This document shows positions 51,850 to 60,225 of a stretch of DNA of 64,000 bases, one piece after another. Each line of letters opens with the position of its first letter. Position 1 is the first letter of the stretch. The translations under genes and the position numbers were made by a program. Source of the DNA: Myxococcales bacterium (lineage in GTDB: Bacteria > Myxococcota_A > Polyangia > Nannocystales > Nannocystaceae); contig JACKDV010000001.1 of assembly GCA_020633315.1 (NCBI GenBank), positions 248,001-312,000 on the forward strand. The letters run 5' to 3'. The notes under the pieces were generated by a model, which saw nothing but the letters and a program-made list of their open reading frames with translations, made no database searches and had not been told where the DNA came from.

Positions 51850-54384
51850 ATGGATGCGTCCACCGTGGTGGGGCACGAGCGTGCGGTGGTCGACAAGCTG
51901 GCGCGGGCGCGGCGGGATGGGATCGGCGTGGACGCTCGGCTCCGTCACAGCGTGGAGGCGCGGCTGTTCGGCGACCGAGGCCCCGCTCGGCTGGGAGGGC
52001 GCTACGAGCTGGGAGAGCGGCTGGGCGCGGGCGGCTGCGGCGTGGTGCACCAGGCCCACGACCCCGAGCTCGATCGGGACGTGGCGATCAAGCTGCTGCG
52101 GCCCGAGCACGTCGACGACCTCGGCCGCCGCCGCTTGGCCGCGCGCCTGCAGCGGGAGGCGAAGGCCGCCTCCCACGTCAATCACCCCAACGTCGTCACC
52201 ATCTACGACGTCGGGGTCGACGGTGACGTGGTGTTCGTGGTCATGGAGCGCCTGCGGGGACGGGACCTGCGGGCGTGGTCGAGGGCGGCCCCGCGCCGCT
52301 GGCCGGAGATCCGGGACGTGTTCGTGGCGGCGGCGCGCGGGCTCGAGGCCGTGCACGCGGCCGGGTTGGTCCACCGGGACTTCAAGCCCTCCAACGTGTT
52401 CGTGACCGAGACGGGGCGGGTGTGCCTGCTCGACTTCGGCCTGTCCAAGCACGCGGAGGCGGGCGGCCACGACTCGGAGGCGGGCCCCCAGACGCTGAGC
52501 GAGCCGGAGCTGGGGCCGCTGAGCGGAACGCTGACCCGCTCGGGAGACGTGGTCGGGACGCCGCTGTACATGGCGCCCGAGCAGCACGAGGGCCGCGGGG
52601 CGGGGCCGTCGGCGGATCAGTTCGCGCTGTGTGCCTCGATGTACGAGGCGCTCTGCGGCGCGCCAGCGTACTCGGCCGCCACGATCGCCCAGCTGCACGT
52701 GGCCAAGGTGCGGGGCGAGCTCCACCCGGTGCCGGCCGGTCGGGCGCCGCGTTGGCTGTGGGCCGCGCTGCGCCGAGGGCTGCAGGCCGATCCGTCGCGA
52801 CGCTGGCCCGACCTGGGCTCGCTGCGGCGGGCCCTCGAGCATGCGGGTCGGCGGCCCTCGATCGGGCGGGTGTCCTCGGCGGTGGCGCTGAGCGTGGCCC
52901 TGGGCGCGGTGGCGACCCTCGATCGCACGCCGCGGACCGAGCCCGTGGGGGAGGCGATCGAGCGGGCCCTCCCGCCGCTGGATCCCGTGCTCGCCGGGCT
53001 GGCGAGGGAACGCCTGGAGCGGGCGCGCACCCTGGAGACCGAGGGACGGTGGTCGGAGGCGCTCACGGAGGCCCGCGGGGCTCGCATCGGGGCCGAGCGT
53101 GCGGGAGCCGACGAGGTGTTCGCCGAGGCGGCGCTGCGGGTCGCTCGGCTGCAGACCCGAGCGCAGCCTCCGGCCCGCGCGGCGGAGGTGTTCGAGGAGC
53201 TGTTCTTCGAGATCGTCGAGCGCGAGCAGCCGCGAGTGGCCGCCCAGATCGCGGCCGATCTGGTCTTCCAGCACGGGGTGCTGCTCAGCCGGCCCGAGCA
53301 GGCCCTTCGCTGGGCCGAGCACGCGCGCAGCCAGCTCGATCGCCTGGAGCCGGGGGCGGACTCGATCGTGCTCGAGCACAGCACTGGAGGCGCCCTGCGC
53401 CACGCGGGGTGGCTGGAGCCGGCCCGCTCGCACCTGGAGCGGGCGGTCGAGCTCGCGCGCCACCACGGCGATCCATCCACGCGGGCCAAGTGCGAGATCG
53501 AGCTCGCGTCGACCCTCAACGCGCTCGGCGAGACGGAGGCCGCGTATGCGCTGGCCCGCGAGGCGCTGCAGACCCTGGAGCGCGAGCACGGGCCGGACGA
53601 TCCGGTGCTGGTGCAGGCGCTGCAGGTGGTGTCCCAGGGAGCCATGGGCCGCGAGGACTGGAGCTCGGCCGCCGACCTGCTCGGGCGGGCGCTGGCCCTC
53701 CTCGAGGCCCCGCCCGGCGACCAGCCCCTGCTGCGCGCGGTGACCCTCACCCGCCTCGCAGGCGCCGAGGCCCGGTGCGGGCGCATCGAGCTGGCCCGCG
53801 CGCACGCGATCGAGGCGCTCGAGATCGTGGCCGGCTCCGCGGTGGAGCCCGCCACCGCGGCCGCGCTGAGCATCGACGTCGCGGTGGCGCTCGACGATCT
53901 CGAGGAGCACCAGCGAATCGTGGACGTGCTGACCACGAGCCTGCACGAGCTCGACGACGGGGGCCCTGGCCTGGGCGCGGCGCGGGTCCGAGGACACGTA
54001 CGGCTCGCGGGGGCCCTGACGACGCTGCGGCGGACCGAGGAGGCAGCCGAGCACCTGCAGGCGGCGCTGGAGCTGCTCGCGACGGACGAGCACATCGACG
54101 AGCCCACCCGTCGGCAGCAGCGGCTGCTCGTCGCCGTCCGCCAGGCCGAGCTCGGAGCCTGCGACGCGGCGTGGCCCGAGATCCGCAGCGCGACCGCGGA
54201 GCACGTCGCCTCGCTCACCGCTCAGCAGCGCGCGCTGCTGCGCTTCCACGGGGCCCAGTGCGACCCCGAGGGCTCCTCCATCGCGTGGGTGCGAGAGGCC
54301 GCGAGCGAGCCGCTGCCTCCGACCCCCGCGGCGCAGCGCCTGAGCCGTCGCATCGACGGCTGGCTTCGTCGTCACCGGGGCTGA
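51850..54384 (+). CDS. Ser/Thr protein kinase with TPR tail
   Basis: 844 residues from ATG 51850; GTG 51814 in the same frame is an alternative. The kinase domain (about 50-330) has GAGGCGVVHQAHD, VAIKLL, HRDFKPSN, DFGLSK and GTPLYMAPEQ, followed by a single hydrophobic stretch (VSSAVALSVALGAVATL). The remaining 450 residues are TPR-like helical repeats (LERARTLETEGRWSEALTEAR; LERAVELARHHGD; LASTLNALGETEAAYALAREAL). It is clearly homologous along its length to the next gene, from which 96 bp separate it. The 290 bp upstream of 51850 (51560-51849) show no gene. Confidence 0.9.
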   Translation: MDASTVVGHERAVVDKLARARRDGIGVDARLRHSVEARLFGDRGPARLGGRYELGERLGAGGCGVVHQAHDPELDRDVAIKLLRPEHVDDLGRRRLAARLQREAKAASHVNHPNVVTIYDVGVDGDVVFVVMERLRGRDLRAWSRAAPRRWPEIRDVFVAAARGLEAVHAAGLVHRDFKPSNVFVTETGRVCLLDFGLSKHAEAGGHDSEAGPQTLSEPELGPLSGTLTRSGDVVGTPLYMAPEQHEGRGAGPSADQFALCASMYEALCGAPAYSAATIAQLHVAKVRGELHPVPAGRAPRWLWAALRRGLQADPSRRWPDLGSLRRALEHAGRRPSIGRVSSAVALSVALGAVATLDRTPRTEPVGEAIERALPPLDPVLAGLARERLERARTLETEGRWSEALTEARGARIGAERAGADEVFAEAALRVARLQTRAQPPARAAEVFEELFFEIVEREQPRVAAQIAADLVFQHGVLLSRPEQALRWAEHARSQLDRLEPGADSIVLEHSTGGALRHAGWLEPARSHLERAVELARHHGDPSTRAKCEIELASTLNALGETEAAYALAREALQTLEREHGPDDPVLVQALQVVSQGAMGREDWSSAADLLGRALALLEAPPGDQPLLRAVTLTRLAGAEARCGRIELARAHAIEALEIVAGSAVEPATAAALSIDVAVALDDLEEHQRIVDVLTTSLHELDDGGPGLGAARVRGHVRLAGALTTLRRTEEAAEHLQAALELLATDEHIDEPTRRQQRLLVAVRQAELGACDAAWPEIRSATAEHVASLTAQQRALLRFHGAQCDPEGSSIAWVREAASEPLPPTPAAQRLSRRIDGWLRRHRG

Positions 54385-54394
54385 GGCTCGCTTG

Positions 54395-54406
54395 TGAGTC
54401 GACTCA
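54395..54406. promoter_or_regulatory. 12-bp perfect palindrome TGAGTCGACTCA
   Basis: It lies between the two homologous kinases, 62 bp before the -10 element of the second. Size and position suit an operator for a dimeric regulator. Confidence 0.4.
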
Positions 54407-54467
54407 TGGAATCGGAGACCCGGGCGGGGAATCGCTGAGACGGGGGCTCCCTACATCGCAGTCACCG

Positions 54468-54473
54468 TAGGTT
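54468..54473 (+). promoter_or_regulatory. -10-like element TAGGTT
   Basis: TAGGTT ends 7 nt before ATG 54481, which would make the kinase transcript leaderless. Confidence 0.4.
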
Positions 54474-54480
54474 GCTGCGA

Positions 54481-57009
54481 ATGAAGTCGGTCTCACGAGC
54501 CTCCATCGTCGAGCGTAGCGATGGGTCGCGCGCGTCGGCCCGTCCGGTGTCGGACCGGACGACGCGCGACGGCTCGACGGCCACGGGCGCCTGGATGGGC
54601 GAGGGGCTGCGGGTGCTCGGCGATCGCTACGTGATCTCGTCGTGCCTGGGCTCGGGGGGATGCGGCGTGGTCTACGAGGCCCATGATCCGATGCTCGATC
54701 GTCCGGTGGCGATCAAGATCCTGGGGGCGGGGCGCGATCCATCGTGCGGCCCCCTGCTCGCGGCCCGCTTGCTGCGGGAGGCGAGGGCCGCCTCTCACGT
54801 CAACCATCCCAACGTCATCCGGATCTACGACGTCGGAGAGGCCGATGGGGTGGTGTTCGTCGCGATGGAGCGGCTGCGAGGGGGCGACCTGCGGACCTGG
54901 CTGCGTCGCGAGCCCCGGCACTGGTCGGAGATCCTGCGGATGTTCGTTGCGGCGGCGCGAGGGCTGGAGGCGGTCCACGACGCGGGTCTCGTCCACCGTG
55001 ACTTCAAGCCGTCCAACGTGTTCGTCACCGTGGAGGGGCGCGTGTGCCTGCTCGACTTCGGGCTCTCCAAGCCCCACGGCGGCGGCCCGTCCACCGAGTC
55101 CCAGGGGTTGGGCGGCGGTGCCCCGCAGCTCGGGCCGGAACGAGCGATGGTGACGCTGACCGGTCCCGGTGACGTCCTGGGCACGCCGCTGTACATGGCT
55201 CCCGAGCAGCACGAGGGGGCACGAGTGGGGCCGAAGGCGGATCAGTTCGCGCTGTGTGCCTCGATGTACGAGGCCCTGTGTGGGCGGCCGCCGTTCCCCG
55301 GGGACACGGCGGCCCGGCTCCACGAGGCGAAGGCCCGCGGCGTGCTCGTGCCGGCGCCGCGCGGCCGGGCCCCGCGGGCGCTGTGGGCCGTGCTCAGGAG
55401 GGGGCTGCGGGTCGAGCCCCGGTCGCGCTGGCCCGATGTCGAGACCTTGAGACGGGCACTGGAAGGCTGTGGCCGCCCCCGGGGCAGGTTGAGGGGCCTG
55501 GCCCTGGGGGCGGCCATCGGTCTGGGCAGCGTGGGGGCGCTCGAGGCCGCGTCGCCGCAGGGCCGCGACGGCTCCGGTGTCGAGGTGGTCTTCGGTGGCG
55601 CCCCTTGGGTTCCCGAGGCGTCGCTCGAGCGAGCGCGCGTGCTCCTGCAGCGCTCGCGAGAGCTCGAGGTCGAGGGCCAGGCTGCGGCCGCGATCGAAGC
55701 CGCGAGGTGGGCTCGGACCCTCGCGCGTCGCGGGGGCGACTCCTCGCTCGCCCTCGAGGCGTCGCTGCAGCTCACGCGGCTCGGCAGTCGGGGGCTCCCG
55801 CCGGAGGAGGAGGCCTCGGCCTACGAGGAGCTGTTCTTCGAGGCGGTCGAGCACGAGCGGTCGCTCGAGGCGGCGATCGCTGCCTCCACCCTCGTCTACG
55901 TCCACGGCGTCATGCTGTCTCGACCCCGCGAGGCCCGTCGGTGGTCCGAGCACGCGCGCACGCACCTCGAGCGCCTCCAGCCAGGAGCCCAGCTCGCGTC
56001 CCTCGAGCACAACACCGGCGTCGCGCTGCGCCACGCGGGGCAGCTCGACGAAGCACGGCATCACCTCGAGCGGGCGGTCGGGCTCGGTCGCCGCTTCGGT
56101 CGTCCCTCGGATCGGGCCAAGTCGGAGATCGATCTGGCGGCGACCCTGCACGCCCTCGGGGACTCGGCCCAAGCCCATCGACTGGCCCGCGGCGCCCTCG
56201 CGACCCTCGAGCGCGAGCACGGCCTCGACGATCCCGTGCTGGTGCCCGCGCTGCAGATGGTCTCCGAGGGGCAGATGGCGGCCGGCCAGTGGGGCCGCGC
56301 CGCCGAGACCCTCGATCGGGCGCTCCGCCTGTCGGCGGAGAGCGAGGAGGGCAGCGTGCTCATCCGCGTCACGACGCTGGTGAGGTCGGCCCTGGCCGAG
56401 GCCCGGCTCGGACACGATCGACGCGCGCGTGCACGCGTGGACGAGGCCCAGTCCCTGCTCGCCGACGAAGGTCTCGACGCCACGACCCAGGCCGCGCTGC
56501 TCATCGAGCTCGCGCTCCCCCTGGCCGAGCTCGAAGATCACGAGCGCGTCGTCGCCACGCTCCCGGCGAGCATCGGGGAGCTCGAGACCGCCGGGGTCTG
56601 GCTGGGCACGATCCGGATCGAGGGACACCTCCGACTGGCGAGATCGAGGCTGGCGCTGGGGGATCGACACGAGGCACGACGTCGGGTGGAGCTCGCTCGC
56701 GCGGCGCTGGGTCGGGCGGTGATCGAGCCCGACGCCGAGCAAGCGGCGCTGGAGCTGCGGATCCGCTCCCTCCTGGTGGCCATCGACGGGTGCGACGGGG
56801 CCGAGGACGGCGGCCCAGAGCTGGACGCACGGCTGCAGAGCATTCCCCAGCCCGAGCGAGCCGAGCTCCGTTTCTTCTGGGCTCGATGCGAGACGCGACC
56901 CGACTCGCTGCACCAGGCCCGGCGAGCGCTCGCCGAGCTCAGCTCGTCGAGCCCCGCTGCGCGTGCCCTCGCGCAACGCATCGAGGACTGGATCGGGAGA
57001 CGGTCCTGA
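54481..57009 (+). CDS. Ser/Thr protein kinase with TPR tail, paralogue of the preceding gene
   Basis: 842 residues. The kinase domain has GSGGCGVVYEAHD, VAIKIL, HRDFKPSN, DFGLSK and GTPLYMAPEQ, then a short hydrophobic stretch (LRGLALGAAIGLGSVGALEAA) and TPR-like repeats closely matching those of the gene at 51850 (VFEELFFE/AYEELFFEAVE, LEHNTGVALRHAGQLDEARHHLERAV). The pair arose by duplication. An ECF sigma factor starts 24 bp after its stop, repeating the kinase-sigma arrangement at 2928-6811 but without the small middle protein. Confidence 0.9.
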   Translation: MKSVSRASIVERSDGSRASARPVSDRTTRDGSTATGAWMGEGLRVLGDRYVISSCLGSGGCGVVYEAHDPMLDRPVAIKILGAGRDPSCGPLLAARLLREARAASHVNHPNVIRIYDVGEADGVVFVAMERLRGGDLRTWLRREPRHWSEILRMFVAAARGLEAVHDAGLVHRDFKPSNVFVTVEGRVCLLDFGLSKPHGGGPSTESQGLGGGAPQLGPERAMVTLTGPGDVLGTPLYMAPEQHEGARVGPKADQFALCASMYEALCGRPPFPGDTAARLHEAKARGVLVPAPRGRAPRALWAVLRRGLRVEPRSRWPDVETLRRALEGCGRPRGRLRGLALGAAIGLGSVGALEAASPQGRDGSGVEVVFGGAPWVPEASLERARVLLQRSRELEVEGQAAAAIEAARWARTLARRGGDSSLALEASLQLTRLGSRGLPPEEEASAYEELFFEAVEHERSLEAAIAASTLVYVHGVMLSRPREARRWSEHARTHLERLQPGAQLASLEHNTGVALRHAGQLDEARHHLERAVGLGRRFGRPSDRAKSEIDLAATLHALGDSAQAHRLARGALATLEREHGLDDPVLVPALQMVSEGQMAAGQWGRAAETLDRALRLSAESEEGSVLIRVTTLVRSALAEARLGHDRRARARVDEAQSLLADEGLDATTQAALLIELALPLAELEDHERVVATLPASIGELETAGVWLGTIRIEGHLRLARSRLALGDRHEARRRVELARAALGRAVIEPDAEQAALELRIRSLLVAIDGCDGAEDGGPELDARLQSIPQPERAELRFFWARCETRPDSLHQARRALAELSSSSPAARALAQRIEDWIGRRS

Positions 57010-57022
57010 CCGGGAGGTCTGC

Positions 57023-57028
57023 TATGGT
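57023..57028 (+). promoter_or_regulatory. Extended -10 element TGC-TATGGT
   Basis: TATGGT preceded by TGC, ending 5 nt before GTG 57034 in the 24-bp gap after the kinase. It implies an own leaderless transcript for the sigma factor in addition to readthrough. Confidence 0.5.
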
Positions 57029-57033
57029 CGACC

Positions 57034-57621
57034 GTGGTGAGGACCGACGAGGAGCTCCTGCAGGCCTGGCGAGCCAGGGACGAGGCGGCCGGGCGCGAGC
57101 TGTTCGCCCGCTACTTCGAGGTCCTGGGGCGGTTCTTCGGGAGCAAGACCAGCGAGGACGTCGACGACCTCGTCCAGCAGGCCTTCCTCGCGCTGCTCGA
57201 GGGCCAGCAGCGCATCCGCGAGACCTCCAGCTTTCGGGCCTACCTGTTCTCGATCGCTCGTCGCACCCTCTACGCGCGCTACGGGGCCCGCCTGCGCAAC
57301 CGAGAGGATCCGGGGGAGAAGACCGCCCACGACCTGCTCCCGTCGCCGAGCCAGCACGCCGCGGCCAGCGAGGAGACGCAGCGCCTGCTCGATGCCCTGC
57401 GGCGGCTGCCCCTCGATCAACAGATCGCCCTGGAGCTGTTCTACTGGGAGGACCTGACCGCGGACGAGATCGCGGACGTGGTGGAGGCTCCCGTGGGGAC
57501 GATCCGCTCGAGGATTCGGCGAGCTCGTCGGCAGCTGGCGCGCCTGCTGGACGACGACGGCCTCGACGTGGAGCAGGTGCTCCGGGAGAGCGGCGTGCAG
57601 TCGCCCCCGCGGCGCGACTGA
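57034..57621 (+). CDS. ECF-type sigma factor
   Basis: 195 residues from GTG 57034 (or the adjacent GTG 57037). Region 2 (about 5-90) includes LLQAWRARDEAAGRELFARYF, VDDLVQQAFLALLEG and SFRAYLFSIARRTLY. Region 4 (about 115-165) has LRRLPLDQQIALELFYWEDL and the helix-turn-helix TADEIADVVEAPVGTIRSRIRRAR. It is related to the sigma factor at 6179-6811 by motif pattern. Neighbouring kinases probably control it. Confidence 0.9.
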   Translation: MVRTDEELLQAWRARDEAAGRELFARYFEVLGRFFGSKTSEDVDDLVQQAFLALLEGQQRIRETSSFRAYLFSIARRTLYARYGARLRNREDPGEKTAHDLLPSPSQHAAASEETQRLLDALRRLPLDQQIALELFYWEDLTADEIADVVEAPVGTIRSRIRRARRQLARLLDDDGLDVEQVLRESGVQSPPRRD

Positions 57622-57766
57622 GGCAGGGCGCTCGGGCTGGCGCTCGCTCCCTCGCGCTCGGCTCGCGGCGGGTGACGAAGGCGTGGCGCGTGGCCGAGCC
57701 GCGCTCGCGTGATCGTGTCGAGCATGTGCTCGTCGGGTGTGCGGGTGTCGGCTCGTGATCATGCGA

Positions 57767-57794
57767 ATCGATCATGTATCGATGATGGATCGAT
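57767..57794. repeat. Three ATCGAT palindromes at an exact 11-bp period
   Basis: ATCGAT occurs at 57767, 57778 and 57789; the first two units read ATCGATCATGT and ATCGATGATGG. They lie in the 339-bp gap between the sigma factor and the gene at 57961, in a locally AT-rich segment (about 57750-57850). One-turn spacing suggests a cooperative protein-binding site. Confidence 0.6.
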
Positions 57795-57960
57795 CTCTAG
57801 TGCTCATGGTTTTCGTGAATGGTCGATGTATCGGAACGTGTGCTCGTATGGTCGCAGTGGATGGGATGGGGCGCCGGGCGAGAGCTTCGTGCGGCGGATG
57901 TCGACATCCCGGTGGTGGTGCCTCGGGTGAGCGAGGAGCGGCCGAAAGGATGAATGGAGC

Positions 57961-58479
57961 ATGATGATCGACTTGGAGACGGCAATGGCGAAGCTGGTCG
58001 AGCTGGAGCGCCGGGACGGTCCGGAGCGGTTCGTGAAGCGGATCTACCAGTTCCCCATGACCTTCCAGGAGTACTACCTCCACGACGAATTCGGGCTGGA
58101 GTACGGGGGCGGAGGAGACAAGCTCGCCCACTATCGGAGTCGCACCGACGGTCGCTCCTACGATCTCCAGTACGTGCAGATGGCGTTCTCCATCGTGCAC
58201 CAGACCAACATGGGCACGGTGGGGGGCTCGCTCGTCGCGGCCTCGGTGTACACGGGATGGACCGACGTCTGCGTCATCGCCGAGATCATCAAGGGCGCGA
58301 GCGGACAGGAGACCAATTGGGGGGGCCTCAGCGAGTTCTCGCAGCACGGAGAGAACTACCACGGCTACAACCTCGGCCTCGCTGCATCCAAGTACGAGAC
58401 CATGGCGGACTTCGTGGAGAGCGGGTTGATGACGTTCCTGACCACCTACAACGGGTGGACCTTCGACGCGGGCCGGTGA
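57961..58479 (+). CDS. Unknown soluble protein
   Basis: 172 residues from ATG 57961, with GAAAGGA and GGAG upstream. There is no signal peptide or transmembrane stretch. Aromatic-rich (FQEYYLHDEFGLEYGGGGDKL; DLQYVQMAFSIVHQTNMGTVGG; GWTDVCVIAEIIKGASG). No family recognised. The phased ATCGAT sites upstream may regulate it, possibly together with the adjacent sigma factor. Confidence 0.7.
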   Translation: MMIDLETAMAKLVELERRDGPERFVKRIYQFPMTFQEYYLHDEFGLEYGGGGDKLAHYRSRTDGRSYDLQYVQMAFSIVHQTNMGTVGGSLVAASVYTGWTDVCVIAEIIKGASGQETNWGGLSEFSQHGENYHGYNLGLAASKYETMADFVESGLMTFLTTYNGWTFDAGR

Positions 58480-58605
58480 GGTCGACGACGGGCGATCGCT
58501 GCGTCGACGGCGCGCTCGGCGGTCGCCCGCCTTAACACTTCTTCATCTTCGCGCCGGTTGGGCCTTCACATTGGGGGCCCACCCTCCGCTCCAGGAGAAA
58601 CCCCC

Positions 58606-59232
58606 ATGTTCGGATTCGTTCTCGGAACCATGTGTGTGTTGGGCCTGGGCATGATGGCGCGACGTCGTCGGCACTGGCACGGGTATGCGTACGGCTGCGG
58701 GCCGGGCGGTGGCTACGGGCCGGGCGGCGGCTACGGGCCCGGCTGCGGTCACGGCTACCACGGTCATCACGGTCACTTCGGCGACCACGACCACGGCTAT
58801 GGCTACGGAGGCCCGGGTCCCCGCGGCTGGGGGCACGAGCGTGGCCCCGGCGGCTGGGGTGGCGGCGGGGGCCGGTGGTGGCGCGGCGGCCTGGCGCTGG
58901 CGCTGCGCAGGCTGCAGGCCACGCCCGATCAGGAGCAGGTGATCCGCGAGGAGCTCGACAAGCTCGGGGCTGCCTTCCGCGAGCACCGCGAGGAGTGGAG
59001 CGCCAGCCGTCACGACGTGGCGGAGGCGATCCGCAACGAGAGCTTCGACGCCACCACCATGGGCGAGCTGTTCGGCCGCCACGACGAGCGCCTCGAGGAG
59101 CTGCGCAAGGCGGTGATGGAGGCCCTGGGCCGGATCCACGCCGTGCTCGACGACACCCAGCGACAGCGCCTGGCCGAGATGATCGATCGCGGTCGCGGCG
59201 GGTGGCATCCCTTCCGGGGAGGGATGGCATGA
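58606..59232 (+). CDS. Periplasmic Spy/CpxP-like metal-sensor protein, His/Gly-rich
   Basis: 208 residues from ATG 58606 with AGGAG upstream. A membrane-targeting start (MFGFVLGTMCVLGLGMMARRRR), then a His/Gly/Tyr-rich stretch (CGHGYHGHHGHFGDHDHGYGYG), then a helical Spy/CpxP-type domain (LQATPDQEQVIREELDKLGAAFREHREEW ... VLDDTQRQRLAEMIDRG, the LTxxQ-like motif being LDDTQRQRL). Such proteins buffer metals or misfolded proteins and restrain a sensor kinase. It starts a unit with the response regulator and kinase downstream. Confidence 0.8.
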   Translation: MFGFVLGTMCVLGLGMMARRRRHWHGYAYGCGPGGGYGPGGGYGPGCGHGYHGHHGHFGDHDHGYGYGGPGPRGWGHERGPGGWGGGGGRWWRGGLALALRRLQATPDQEQVIREELDKLGAAFREHREEWSASRHDVAEAIRNESFDATTMGELFGRHDERLEELRKAVMEALGRIHAVLDDTQRQRLAEMIDRGRGGWHPFRGGMA

Positions 59233-59474
59233 GCACCTCGATCAAGCTCCATGTGCTCAGGGGAGTGCTGGTGGTGGGCGCGGTGGCGGGCTTCGGCTCG
59301 GAGGTGGGCGGCTGTCACCACCACGGTCGCGGCCACGCCGACGAGCTGACCCGGGTGTGCGTGGACGCGGCGCTCGGCCGCGAGGACGCCGATCACTCGG
59401 GGTGGCACGGTCCTCGGGCCCGCTGGGTGGCCGAGCGCTGCGCCGAGCATGCCCGCGACGCCGGGCCGCCCTGA
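59229..59474 (+). CDS. Small His-rich lipoprotein-like protein
   Basis: 81 residues, ATG overlapping the previous stop (ATGA). A hydrophobic N-terminus ending in GGC followed directly by HHHGRGHADEL, so a lipid-anchored metal-binding peptide is likely. Two more cysteines are present (RVCVD, RCAEH). Function is inferred only from composition and context. Confidence 0.6.
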   Translation: MSTSIKLHVLRGVLVVGAVAGFGSEVGGCHHHGRGHADELTRVCVDAALGREDADHSGWHGPRARWVAERCAEHARDAGPP

Positions 59475-59525
59475 TGTGCCCCGGTCCGCGGTGGCCCCCG
59501 TGCTGTGGGGGCCGCCGCGGGCTGC

Positions 59526-59531
59526 TACCGT
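59526..59531 (+). promoter_or_regulatory. Extended -10 element TGC-TACCGT
   Basis: TACCGT preceded by TGC, ending 10 nt before GTG 59542, implying a very short leader for the response regulator. Confidence 0.5.
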
Positions 59532-59541
59532 TGGAGGCCCC

Positions 59542-60225
59542 GTGTCCATCCGCATCCTGCTCATCGACGACGACGCTCGCCTGTTCGAGCTGCTCGACCG
59601 CTACCTGGGCGAGCAGGGGGTGAGCCTGACCCACGCCTCCGACGGGGCGCGGGGGCTCGAGCGGCTGGGGCAGGATGCCTTCGACGCGGTGCTGCTCGAC
59701 GTGATGATGCCGGGGCTCGACGGGCTGGAGACCCTGCGGCGGATCCGGGAGCGCAGCGCGGTGCCGGTGCTGATGCTGACCGCCCGCGGCGACGAGGCCG
59801 ACCGCGTGGTGGGGCTGGAGCTGGGCGCCGACGACTACGTGCCCAAGCCCTTCAGCCCCCGCGAGCTGCTGGCCCGGGTGCGCGCGGTGCTGCGGCGCAG
59901 CCGGCCCGAGGCGATGGGCGAGCACCTGAGCGCGGCCGGCATCGTGGTCGACGTGCCGGCGCGGGAGGTGAGCGTGGACGGTCGTCGGGTGGAGCTGACC
60001 GGGATCGAGCTCGACCTGCTGGTGGCGCTGATGCGACGGGCGGGGAGGGTGGTGCCCCGCAGCGCGCTGCTGTCGGAGGCTGGGCGCGACGACGTGACGG
60101 TGGGCGAGCGCACGGTGGACGTGCACATCTCCAAGCTCCGCAAGAAGCTGGGCGACGATCCCAAGAGCGCCGGACGGATCCAGACCGTGCGCGGCGTGGG
60201 CTACGTGCTGGCGCGGGACCCATGA
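59542..60225 (+). CDS. OmpR-type response regulator
   Basis: 227 residues from GTG 59542. The receiver domain has IDDD (8-11), phosphoacceptor D53 in LLDVMMPGLDG and the K in VPKPFSP. The C-terminal winged helix ends SKLRKKLGDDPKSAGRIQTVRGVGYVL, typical of OmpR/CpxR regulators. Its stop overlaps the kinase ATG (ATGA). With the Spy/CpxP-like gene it resembles a Cpx/Zra-type envelope or metal stress system. Confidence 0.93.
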   Translation: MSIRILLIDDDARLFELLDRYLGEQGVSLTHASDGARGLERLGQDAFDAVLLDVMMPGLDGLETLRRIRERSAVPVLMLTARGDEADRVVGLELGADDYVPKPFSPRELLARVRAVLRRSRPEAMGEHLSAAGIVVDVPAREVSVDGRRVELTGIELDLLVALMRRAGRVVPRSALLSEAGRDDVTVGERTVDVHISKLRKKLGDDPKSAGRIQTVRGVGYVLARDP

